Of a stretch of DNA of 64,000 nt, positions 54,314 to 64,000 are shown one piece after another. How positions within the stretch are numbered: the first letter of the stretch is position 1; each line of letters begins with the position of its first letter. The stretch is from Pandoraea sp. PE-S2T-3 (GTDB lineage: Bacteria > Pseudomonadota > Gammaproteobacteria > Burkholderiales > Burkholderiaceae), in the NCBI RefSeq assembly GCF_002179965.1, contig NZ_NGUQ01000006.1:49380-113379 (forward strand), given 5' to 3'. The notes below the pieces were generated by a model. It saw only the letters and a program-made list of their open reading frames with translations, had not been told where the DNA came from and searched no databases. The position numbers and the translations under genes are program-made.

Positions 54314-55699
54314 ATGAGCCACGACGCCATCGATCTGAAACGCCCCCTGTCCGACCTGGCCGCCGCACTCGACAGCGGCCGCACCACCAGCCGCGCCCTG
54401 ACCGAGCAAGCGCTCTCGCGCATCGCCGATCCGGCGGGCCAGGGCAACGTCGTCTTCACGCAAGTGGACGCCGACGCCGCCCGCGCCGCCGCCGACGGTC
54501 TGGACGCTCTGCGTCGCGCCGGTGTCCGCCTGTCGCCGCTGATGGGCGTACCGGTGTCCGTCAAAGACCTGTTCGACGTGGCGGGTCAAGTCACGCGCGC
54601 CGGATCGACCGTACTCGCCGACGCCGCCCCGGCAACGCGCGACGCCCCCGCCGTGGCGCGCCTGCGTCAGGCCGGGGCCGTGATCGTCGGTCGCACCAAC
54701 ATGACCGAGTTCGCGTTTTCCGGGCTGGGACTCAACCCGCATTACGGCCATCCGCGCTCGCCGTGGCAGCGCGAGACGGGTCACGTGGCCGGGGGCTCGT
54801 CCTCGGGTGCCGCCGCATCCGTGGCGGACGGCATGGCCGCCGTCGGGCTGGGCACCGACACGGGCGGCTCGATCCGTATTCCGTCGGCATTTTGCGGCCT
54901 GACCGGCTTCAAGCCGACCGCCTCGCGCACGCCGCGCGACGGCGCCGTGCCGCTCTCGACCACGCTCGACTCGGTCGGCCCGATCGGCCGCTCCGTCGAC
55001 TGCTGCGCGTGGGTCGACGCCATTCTGTCCGGTCAGCCGGTCATCGAAACGCCTGCTGCCTTGCGCCCGCTCAAGGGCATGCGCTTTGGCGTGCTGACGA
55101 ACTACGTGCTCGACGGCGCAGAACCCGCCGCCCTCGCCATTTACGAGCGCGCCCTCGCCGCCTTGGCCAAGGCCGGCGCGACGCTCGTCGAATTCAAATT
55201 CGCCCCTTTCGAGAACCTGCCGGCCATCAACCGCTTCGGCTTCTCGCCGATTGAAGCGTTCGCATGGCATCGCAAGCTGCTGGCCGAACGCGCCGACGGG
55301 TATGACCCGCGCGTGCTCGTACGCATCCGCAAGGGCGAGCCTGCGGGAGCGGCCGACTATATCGATCTGATCGAAGCGCGAGCCGCGCTCATCGGGGCAG
55401 CAAATCCGGTTTGGCAGAGTTTCGACGCGGTGCTGTGCCCGACCGTGCCGCTCACGCCGCCGGCGATCGCCCCGCTGGAAGCCAGCGACGAGACCTTCAC
55501 GGCCACCAATGCGCTGGTGCTGCGCAACCCCACGGCGATCAACATGATCGACGGCTGCGCGTTCTCGCTGCCGTGTCAGGCAGAAGGCGAAGCGCCCATC
55601 GGCCTGATGGTGAGCGGCGCAGCGGGCGACGATGCGCGCCTGTTCCCGGTCGGCCGGGCCATCGAGCACACGTTGCGCGAGGCGGGCTTGGGCGGCTGA
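54314..55699 (+). CDS. amidase (amidase-signature family)
   Basis: A 461-residue amidase-signature hydrolase. The Ser-cisSer-Lys triad is present: Lys in VSVKDLFDVAGQ (about residue 85), cis-Ser in HVAGGSSSGAAASVADG (about 160-166), and the nucleophile Ser in GLGTDTGGSIRIPSAFCGLT (about 178-197; GGSIR). Length is typical. The start is ATG 54314, 2 bp behind the GntR stop. It is the last gene of the DUF2848-GntR-amidase operon. Substrate likely an amide or N-acyl compound; this cannot be narrowed from the sequence. It is not GatA, because no GatB/C genes are near and the specific GatA features are absent. Confidence 0.92.
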   Translation: MSHDAIDLKRPLSDLAAALDSGRTTSRALTEQALSRIADPAGQGNVVFTQVDADAARAAADGLDALRRAGVRLSPLMGVPVSVKDLFDVAGQVTRAGSTVLADAAPATRDAPAVARLRQAGAVIVGRTNMTEFAFSGLGLNPHYGHPRSPWQRETGHVAGGSSSGAAASVADGMAAVGLGTDTGGSIRIPSAFCGLTGFKPTASRTPRDGAVPLSTTLDSVGPIGRSVDCCAWVDAILSGQPVIETPAALRPLKGMRFGVLTNYVLDGAEPAALAIYERALAALAKAGATLVEFKFAPFENLPAINRFGFSPIEAFAWHRKLLAERADGYDPRVLVRIRKGEPAGAADYIDLIEARAALIGAANPVWQSFDAVLCPTVPLTPPAIAPLEASDETFTATNALVLRNPTAINMIDGCAFSLPCQAEGEAPIGLMVSGAAGDDARLFPVGRAIEHTLREAGLGG

Positions 55700-55948
55700 A
55701 TCCGCCGCGGGCGGTGACGTCCCGGCCCGATCACGGGCACCGTCTCAGGTACCCCTGTGAGTTTTGATAGCCCACAGGGGACCGCAAACGTCCGATTTTT
55801 GGGCGGAAAGTTCCGTATTTTTTCGTCTCACGCGCGAATCGACGCGGGGTTACAATGCCAGCCCATGTGCCCGGCGCCCGCATCATACGGGGGTTTACGG
55901 GCATCAGCGTGCCGTCTGTTATCCGATAGTCCACCCGCCCGAAGTGAC

Positions 55949-56461
55949 ATGAACGCTCAAATCGACCCGGCCCTGCGCCGCGAACGCTCGTTGTATTTCC
56001 TGCTGACCCTCGTGTGTCTCGCCCTGCTGGGCGGCGCGCTGTACTTCCAGTACGTGCTGCACGAAGACCCTTGTCCGCTGTGCATTCTGGCGCGCTATTC
56101 ACTGGTGCTGATCGCGATTTTCGGGCTGGTCGGTGCGGTCTCGCGCGGTTGGGCGGGTATTCAGTTCGCGCGCGTGCTCGCGGCGCTGTCGGCGATCGGC
56201 GGCATGGCCGCATCGGCCTATCTGATCTACGTGCAGGCGAATCCGATGGTGAGCTGCGGCTACGACGTCGTCGAAGCCTTCGTCGATGCCCTGCCGACCT
56301 CGCGCATGCTGCCGCAGGTCTTCCAGGTGCAGGGCATGTGCCAGACGATGTATCCGCCGATTCTCGGCCTGACGCTGCCGATGTGGTCGCTGGCCGCATT
56401 TGTCGTAATTTTTCTGGCGCTGGCGTTGCATCGTCCGCGTCGCGCGATTTCGCTGCGCTAA
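55949..56461 (+). CDS. dsbB: disulfide bond formation protein DsbB
   Basis: A 170-residue four-helix inner-membrane oxidase that passes electrons from DsbA to quinone. The first redox pair is CPLC (residues 42 and 45) in [13 protein letters not shown]. The second pair is in the second periplasmic loop: VSCGYDVV (Cys 103) and QGMCQTM (Cys 131). The arginine typical of quinone contact follows the first pair (ILARYSL). The start ATG 55949 gives the family N-terminus; the frame extends upstream without homology. It stands alone, with a different operon upstream and a convergent LysR gene downstream. Confidence 0.94.
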   Translation: MNAQIDPALRRERSLYFLLTLVCLALLGGALYFQYVLHEDPCPLCILARYSLVLIAIFGLVGAVSRGWAGIQFARVLAALSAIGGMAASAYLIYVQANPMVSCGYDVVEAFVDALPTSRMLPQVFQVQGMCQTMYPPILGLTLPMWSLAAFVVIFLALALHRPRRAISLR

Positions 56462-56562
56462 GGCGTCATTCTCCGATTCGATACCGGCGCGTGCCCGCTG
56501 CGGCACCGCCCGATATCGAAGTCTGTCTCACTGGCCGTCCTCCGGGGCGGCCAGTCTTGTCT

Positions 56563-57555
56563 TTAGGGCCGGCCGGCCACCGTGCCGTCAGTGGCAAGCG
56601 CCGCGCCATTGCCCGCACCCGCGCCACTCCCGGCCGCATCCAGTTCCGTTGCCACTTCCGCCACTCGCCGGCGCAGCCACGTCACCTCGGGGGCCGCGTG
56701 AGTCCGCTCGTGCCACAGTTGATAGAACCGCATCGGCGGGAACGCGAACGGTGACGGCAGCACACGAATCGGCAAATAGCGCGCGTAGTGCTGCGCAAAC
56801 TGCCGCCCGGTGGTGAACACCAGATCCGTGCGCATCAGCACGTACGGCACGAGTCCGAAATACGGCATCGTCATCTGAATGTTGCGCCGCAACCCCTGTT
56901 CCGCCAGACAGCCGTCGATAAAACTCTGGCGCTCCGCCACATAAGGCGTGGGCGCGAGATGTGGCAATTCCAGATAGTGCTTGAGCGAAATGCCCTTGTT
57001 CGCGAGCGGATGCTGTGCGCCGAGCATGCACACCACTTCGTCGTCGAACAGGCGCGACATGTGCAGTTGGGGCGGCGGTTCCAGCCAGTTGCCGATCACC
57101 ACGTCGAGCGAGCCGTTTTCGAGCGCACCGGCGTAGTCGAAGCCCGCATTGATCGGCTGGACGTGCAGGCGTGCCGACGGCGCATCGCGGCGCAGCACTT
57201 CGGCGATATTGGGCAGAAAAACCGCGTCCAGATAGTCCGGCGCGCCCAGCCGGAACGCCCGCGTGGTGGTCTGCGGGGCGAATTCGGTGGCCGGATGGGT
57301 GATACGGTCGATGGCGGCGAGCGCATCCGTCGCGAAACCCAGCAGCTCGCGGCCGCGCTCGGTGGCGACCATGCCGCTCTTGCCGCGCACCAGAATGGCG
57401 TCGCCCGTGATCTCGCGCAGCCGGCGCAGCGAGTTGCTGACCGCCGGTTGCGACTGGCCGAGCTTGAGCGCGGCGCGCGAAACGCTTTGTTCGGTAAGCA
57501 GCGTATGGAGCACCCGCAGCAGGTAGGCGTCGATCTGTTCGCGGGGTCTTTGCAT
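56563..57555 (-). CDS. LysR family regulator, divergent from xdhA
   Basis: A 330-residue LysR-type regulator. The winged helix is at about residues 8-70 (YLLRVLHTLLTEQSVSRAAL, KLGQSQPAVSNSLRRLREIT), with the effector domain behind it (FRLGAPDYLDAVFLPNIAEV, about 97-116). The start ATG 57555 (MQRPREQIDAYLL) is the family start; the frame is open upstream to 57633. The C-terminal tail is Gly/Ala rich. It is transcribed away from xdhABC, with 209 bp between them, and is very probably the regulator of xanthine dehydrogenase expression. A dyad ATGAC-N8-GTCAT at about 57616-57633 in the gap is a possible site. Confidence 0.92.
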   Translation of the reverse strand: MQRPREQIDAYLLRVLHTLLTEQSVSRAALKLGQSQPAVSNSLRRLREITGDAILVRGKSGMVATERGRELLGFATDALAAIDRITHPATEFAPQTTTRAFRLGAPDYLDAVFLPNIAEVLRRDAPSARLHVQPINAGFDYAGALENGSLDVVIGNWLEPPPQLHMSRLFDDEVVCMLGAQHPLANKGISLKHYLELPHLAPTPYVAERQSFIDGCLAEQGLRRNIQMTMPYFGLVPYVLMRTDLVFTTGRQFAQHYARYLPIRVLPSPFAFPPMRFYQLWHERTHAAPEVTWLRRRVAEVATELDAAGSGAGAGNGAALATDGTVAGRP

Positions 57556-57764
57556 GGGGACGGGGGCTCGGTGGACGTGTTGAACGTCTGATAACGGGGG
57601 GATGAACGATAGTTTATGACAATGCCGCGTCATCGGGGCGACCGAATAGCCATCATCATGGGCACGAAATATTTACCTCCCGCGCCGGTGCTATCTTCGG
57701 CTCATCCCCACGCCGGAGCAGTCCCGGCGCATCGACAACAATTCACTGCACTACACTGAGAATC

Positions 57765-59237
<1,473 letters not shown>

Positions 59238-59249
59238 CCGGAGCCGCCC

Positions 59250-61598
59250 ATGAACACGCAAGTTGAAGGCTTCATGACGCAGACCGGTACCACCACGGCA
59301 TCGAGCGCCCAGGTGGGCCGCTCGCGTCCGCACGAATCGGCCGTCCTCCACGTGGCTGGCGAAGCCACTTACACCGACGACATCCCCGAAGTCCAAGGCA
59401 CGCTGCACTGCGCACTGGGCCCGTCGCCCAAGGCGCACGCGCGCATTCTGTCGCTCGATCTCGACGCCGTGCGCAAAGCGCCGGGCGTGGTCGCTGTGCT
59501 GACCGCCGCCGACATTCCCGGCGTGAACGATTGCGGTCCGGTCATTCACGACGATCCGATTCTCGCCGACGGCATCGTGCAATACATCGGTCAGCCGATG
59601 TTTGCCGTCGTCGCCGAATCGCATGACGCGGCGCGCCGTGCTGCACGTCTCGCCAAGGGCGAATACGAAGATCTGCCGTCCATTCTTACGCCGCAGGCGG
59701 CCAAGGCAGCAGGCGCGGGCGTGTTGCCGCCGTATCACCTGCGCCGTGGCGATGCCGATGCGGCGTTGCAAGCCTCGCCGAACCGCCTGACGGGCACGTT
59801 CGAATGCAACGGGCAGGAACAGTTCTATCTCGAAGGGCAGATTTCGTACGCCATTCCGAAAGAAAACGATGGCGTGCACGTCTACTGCTCGACGCAGCAC
59901 CCGACCGAAATGCAGATGCTGGTCTCGCACGCGTTGCACTGGCACAGCCATCAGGTGCTGGTCGAATGCCGTCGCATGGGCGGCGGCTTTGGCGGCAAGG
60001 AATCGCAATCGGGTCTGTTTGCGTGCGTCGCGGCGCTGTGCGCCACGCGCCTCAAGCGCCCCGTGAAGCTGCGTCTCGATCGCGACGACGACTTCATGAT
60101 GACCGGCAAGCGTCACGGCTTCTACTTCGAGTACGACGTGGGCTTCGACGACACCGGCCGCATCACCGGCGCGAAGGTCGACATGACGCTGCGCGCGGGC
60201 TTCTCCGCCGACCTGTCGGGCCCGGTCGCCACGCGCGCGATCTGCCACTTCGACAATGCCTACTACGTGCCCGATGCCGATCTGCGGGCGCTGTGCGGCA
60301 AGACCAACACGCAGTCGAACACCGCTTTCCGTGGATTTGGCGGCCCGCAGGGCGCACTGATCATGGAAGTGTTGCAGGACGCCATCGCACGCCGTCTGGG
60401 TAAAGACGCCCTCGACGTGCGCCGCGTCAACTTCTACGGCACCACCGATCGCAACACCACGCCGTACGGGCAGACCGTGAAGGACAACATCATTCACGAG
60501 CTGGTCAGCGAGTTGGAAACGACCAGCGACTATCGCGCACGCCGCGACGCCGTGAACGCGTTCAATCGCACGAGCCCGGTGCTGCGCAAGGGGCTGGCAC
60601 TCACGCCGCTCAAGTTCGGTATCTCGTTCAACGTGCAGGCCTTCAATCAGGCCGGTGCGCTGGTGCACGTCTACCGTGACGGCTCGATGCTGGTCAATCA
60701 CGGCGGCACCGAGATGGGGCAAGGGCTGAACACCAAGGTCGCACAAGTCGTCGCGCACGAGCTGGGTGTCGATCTCTCGCACGTTCGCGTGACGGCAACC
60801 GACACCAGCAAGGTCGCCAACACCTCAGCAACGGCAGCGTCGACCGGAGCCGACCTGAACGGCAAGGCCGCGCAGAATGCCGCGTGGCAGATTCGCCAGC
60901 GGCTGGCCGCCTTTGCCGCGCAGAAATACGGCGGCTCGGCCGACGACGTGCAGTTCGCCAACGATGTCGTGACCGCCAACGGCAATGAAGTCGCGTTCCC
61001 CGATCTCGTGGAAGCGGCCTACTGGGCGCGCGTGCAGCTGTGGTCCGACGGCTTCTACGCCACGCCGGGCCTGTCGTGGGATGCGGCGAAGATGAACGGC
61101 AATCCGTTCTACTACTTCGCGTACGGCGCGGCCGTGTCCGAAGTCGTGCTCGACACGCTGACCGGCGAATGGCGCCTGCTGCGTGCCGACGTGCTGCACG
61201 ACGCGGGCAAGTCGATCAATCCGGCGCTCGACATCGGGCAGGTCGAAGGCGCGTTTATTCAAGGCATGGGCTGGCTGACCACCGAAGAGTTGTGGTGGAA
61301 CAAGGACGGCAAGTTGATGACGCATGCCCCGTCGACGTACAAGATCCCGGGGATCAGCGACTGCCCGACCGACTTCCGCGTGGCGCTGTTCGATAACACC
61401 AACGTGATGGACTCGATCCATCGCTCGAAGGCCGTGGGCGAACCGCCATTGCTGCTACCGTTCTCCGTGTTCAATGCGTTGCGCGACGCCGTCGCCAGCG
61501 TGAACGACCATCGCGACGAACCGGTGCTCAATGCGCCGGCCACGTCCGAGGCGCTGCTCATGGCGATTACCGAGTTGCGCACGCGGAGCGCCGGCTGA
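59250..61598 (+). CDS. xdhB: xanthine dehydrogenase molybdenum-binding subunit XdhB
   Basis: A 782-residue molybdopterin subunit. Motifs: ATYTDDIPEVQGTLHCALGP (about residues 36-55), FYLEGQISYAIP, RRMGGGFGGKESQSG (about 240-254), NTQSNTAFRGFGGPQGALIM (about 351-370), GTEMGQGLNTKV and SATAASTGADLNGKAAQ. The catalytic glutamate should be in the C-terminal VGEPPLLLPFSVFNALRDAV (about 730-749, E in GEP). Gene order xdhA-xdhB-xdhC with overlap of one base between xdhB and xdhC fits translational coupling. All expected elements are present. Confidence 0.97.
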   Translation: MNTQVEGFMTQTGTTTASSAQVGRSRPHESAVLHVAGEATYTDDIPEVQGTLHCALGPSPKAHARILSLDLDAVRKAPGVVAVLTAADIPGVNDCGPVIHDDPILADGIVQYIGQPMFAVVAESHDAARRAARLAKGEYEDLPSILTPQAAKAAGAGVLPPYHLRRGDADAALQASPNRLTGTFECNGQEQFYLEGQISYAIPKENDGVHVYCSTQHPTEMQMLVSHALHWHSHQVLVECRRMGGGFGGKESQSGLFACVAALCATRLKRPVKLRLDRDDDFMMTGKRHGFYFEYDVGFDDTGRITGAKVDMTLRAGFSADLSGPVATRAICHFDNAYYVPDADLRALCGKTNTQSNTAFRGFGGPQGALIMEVLQDAIARRLGKDALDVRRVNFYGTTDRNTTPYGQTVKDNIIHELVSELETTSDYRARRDAVNAFNRTSPVLRKGLALTPLKFGISFNVQAFNQAGALVHVYRDGSMLVNHGGTEMGQGLNTKVAQVVAHELGVDLSHVRVTATDTSKVANTSATAASTGADLNGKAAQNAAWQIRQRLAAFAAQKYGGSADDVQFANDVVTANGNEVAFPDLVEAAYWARVQLWSDGFYATPGLSWDAAKMNGNPFYYFAYGAAVSEVVLDTLTGEWRLLRADVLHDAGKSINPALDIGQVEGAFIQGMGWLTTEELWWNKDGKLMTHAPSTYKIPGISDCPTDFRVALFDNTNVMDSIHRSKAVGEPPLLLPFSVFNALRDAVASVNDHRDEPVLNAPATSEALLMAITELRTRSAG

Positions 61599-62725
61599 TG
61601 CATCGCTGGGTCGACGCCGCCCACAAACTGCTCGCGCGCGGTGAAGCCGCCGTATTGGTCACGATCGCGCGCGTCGAAGGCTCGGCCCCGCGTGAAGCGG
61701 GCACGCATTTGCTCGTGACCCGCGAGCACGTGTGGGAAACCATTGGCGGCGGCCATCTCGAATGGCGCGCGATGGAAGTCGCGCGTCAACTGCTCAAACA
61801 GTACGGGCAACAGGGCGGGCGGCACGTCGAGCGCTTCGCCCTCGGCCCGAGTCTGGGCCAGTGCTGCGGCGGTGCCGTCACGCTCGCCTTTGAAGTGCTG
61901 ACACTCACCGATCTGGCATGGGTCAGCGCGTTGCATAAGCGGCTGAGCGCGGGCGAATCGAGCCTGCGCAGCGTAGCCTTCGGCGCCCCCGGTGCCAACG
62001 CCGTGGCCAGCCAGCAGCAAGGCGGACCGGTGTTGCTGACCGAACTCGATGCCAGCGAACCGCTGGCACACCCGCACACGCTCACACGCGACGCCGATGA
62101 TGCCGCCTGCGCGTTCTGGCAAGGCAGCGACGGCTGGTTGTGGCTGAGCGAGCGTCTCGCGCCCAGCGATTTTCATATCGTGCTGTTCGGGGCCGGTCAC
62201 GTTGGGCAAGCCATCGTGCAGGTGCTCGCGACGCTGCCCTGCCGTGTGACGTGGGCCGATGAGCGCCACGAGACGTTCCCCGACACCGTACCGCCCAACA
62301 CCACGGTCGAATCCACCGACACGCCCGAGTCTGTCGTGGCGGAAGCGCCGCCGGGCGCGTTTTTCCTTGTCATGACGCACAACCATGCGCTTGATCAGCG
62401 GCTGTGCGAGGAAATCTTCAAGCGTGACGATTTTGCCTACTTCGGGCTGATCGGCTCCATGACCAAGCGCCGCCAGTTCGAGCACCGGCTGCGCGACCGG
62501 GGCGTGCCGCCCGAGCGTTTCGAGCAGATGATCTGCCCGATCGGCGTGGCAGGCATCACCGGCAAGGCCCCGGCGACGATCGCCATTGCCGTTGCCGCGC
62601 AGTTGCTGCGGGTGCGCGAGCAACAAATGCATCTGAGTGCGCCAGCGGGCACTACGACCAACGCTGTCAGCAGCCACGGCGACGCCGCTGCCACCGCATC
62701 CGAACGTGCCGGCGTGTCGATCTGA
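61598..62725 (+). CDS. xdhC: xanthine dehydrogenase accessory protein XdhC
   Basis: A 375-residue protein that sulfurates and inserts the molybdenum cofactor into XdhB. The XdhC/CoxI N-terminal part has VTIARVEGSAPREAGTHLLV (about residues 20-39) and WETIGGGHLEWRAME, with the conserved GPSLGQCCGGAVTLAFEVL (about 84-102; Cys pair). The Rossmann C-terminal part has DFHIVLFGAGHVGQAIVQVL (about 188-207), VMTHNHALDQRLCE and CPIGVAGITGKAPATIAIAV. The start codon overlaps the xdhB stop. The C-terminal 25 residues are Ser/Thr/Ala-rich. Confidence 0.95.
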   Translation: MHRWVDAAHKLLARGEAAVLVTIARVEGSAPREAGTHLLVTREHVWETIGGGHLEWRAMEVARQLLKQYGQQGGRHVERFALGPSLGQCCGGAVTLAFEVLTLTDLAWVSALHKRLSAGESSLRSVAFGAPGANAVASQQQGGPVLLTELDASEPLAHPHTLTRDADDAACAFWQGSDGWLWLSERLAPSDFHIVLFGAGHVGQAIVQVLATLPCRVTWADERHETFPDTVPPNTTVESTDTPESVVAEAPPGAFFLVMTHNHALDQRLCEEIFKRDDFAYFGLIGSMTKRRQFEHRLRDRGVPPERFEQMICPIGVAGITGKAPATIAIAVAAQLLRVREQQMHLSAPAGTTTNAVSSHGDAAATASERAGVSI

Positions 62726-62838
62726 GCGCCTGCCTCGCAAGGCTTTGGCCCGATTTTCGCCCTATTTGCCCCGGTAGCTGCCCGCCGGCACGTCCGGGCG
62801 TTTCATCGCACGCGCCGCTGCCTGCGCGACGCGCGTGA

Positions 62839-63939
<1,101 letters not shown>

Positions 63940-64000
63940 GCGTAAATCGCGTGTGAATTAAGCGCATATTCAGCACCACGCGATCAAAAAAACGCCGAAC

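Overview
The window looks like a chromosomal segment of a Burkholderiales betaproteobacterium, most likely Pandoraea or a close relative in the Burkholderiaceae. The supporting signs are high GC with dense, strongly GC3-biased genes, a Burkholderiales-type general porin, a DUF3563 microprotein, a very large NAD-glutamate dehydrogenase, a xdhABC purine module and an imuA-imuB-dnaE2 cassette. Genus placement is inference. I see no rRNA, tRNA, insertion sequence, integrase, prophage or CRISPR array, so this is mostly core or soft-core chromosome with a few accessory patches.

Layout. 1-2.8 kb: Na/Pi cotransporter (cut by the left edge), and a TetR regulator divergent from a ferritin-like PF10118 hydrolase. 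2.8-4.5 kb: an accessory patch with a ~610-bp imperfect inverted repeat built from hairpin units, two copies of a terminator cassette and one small orphan gene. 4.5-11 kb: porin, AzgA-type purine permease, GNAT enzyme divergent from a MocR/PdxR-type regulator, MFS exporter. 11-18.4 kb: NAD-GDH, DbpA helicase with a possibly leaderless transcript, lipoprotein. 18.4-22.8 kb: LysR regulator, D-amino acid dehydrogenase, orphan acidic amino-acid binding protein, Asp/Glu racemase. 23.3-26.7 kb: PAS-GGDEF-EAL enzyme followed closely by an HDOD-GAF protein. 27-28.8 kb: xanthine/uracil-family permease and an orphan HigA-type antitoxin. 28.9-34.7 kb: SOS mutasome imuA-imuB-dnaE2 with a textbook LexA box. 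34.9-40.3 kb: small membrane protein, MntH, DUF1348 protein, a three-lipoprotein operon (CsgG-like, DUF4810, GNA1162/DUF799) and a small secreted DUF995-like protein. 40.4-43.4 kb: a TonB-dependent siderophore receptor with a Fur box, then a 46-residue DUF3563 protein. 43.7-48.4 kb: copper regulon (cueR, EEP nuclease, copA, copZ) with two CueR-type operators. 48.6-52.4 kb: FMN riboswitch and ribB, PaaI-type thioesterase, CPA2 antiporter. 52.9-55.7 kb: DUF2848-GntR-amidase operon. 55.9-63.9 kb: dsbB, a LysR regulator divergent from xdhABC, and an adenosine/adenine deaminase, then the right edge.

How the genes work together. Purine uptake and catabolism recurs: two NCS2-type permeases plus deaminase and xanthine dehydrogenase would carry adenine or hypoxanthine to urate. 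Metal handling is clear for copper (CueR/CopA/CopZ), manganese (MntH) and iron (Fur-boxed receptor). D-amino acids appear to be handled by the dadA/racemase/binding-protein locus. DNA-damage mutagenesis is the imuAB-dnaE2 unit. No single clearly novel system stands out. The best candidates for a second look are the inverted-repeat array at 2.9-3.5 kb with the adjacent duplicated terminator cassette, the D-amino acid locus, the three-lipoprotein operon, the extended CueR and the DUF2848-amidase operon.
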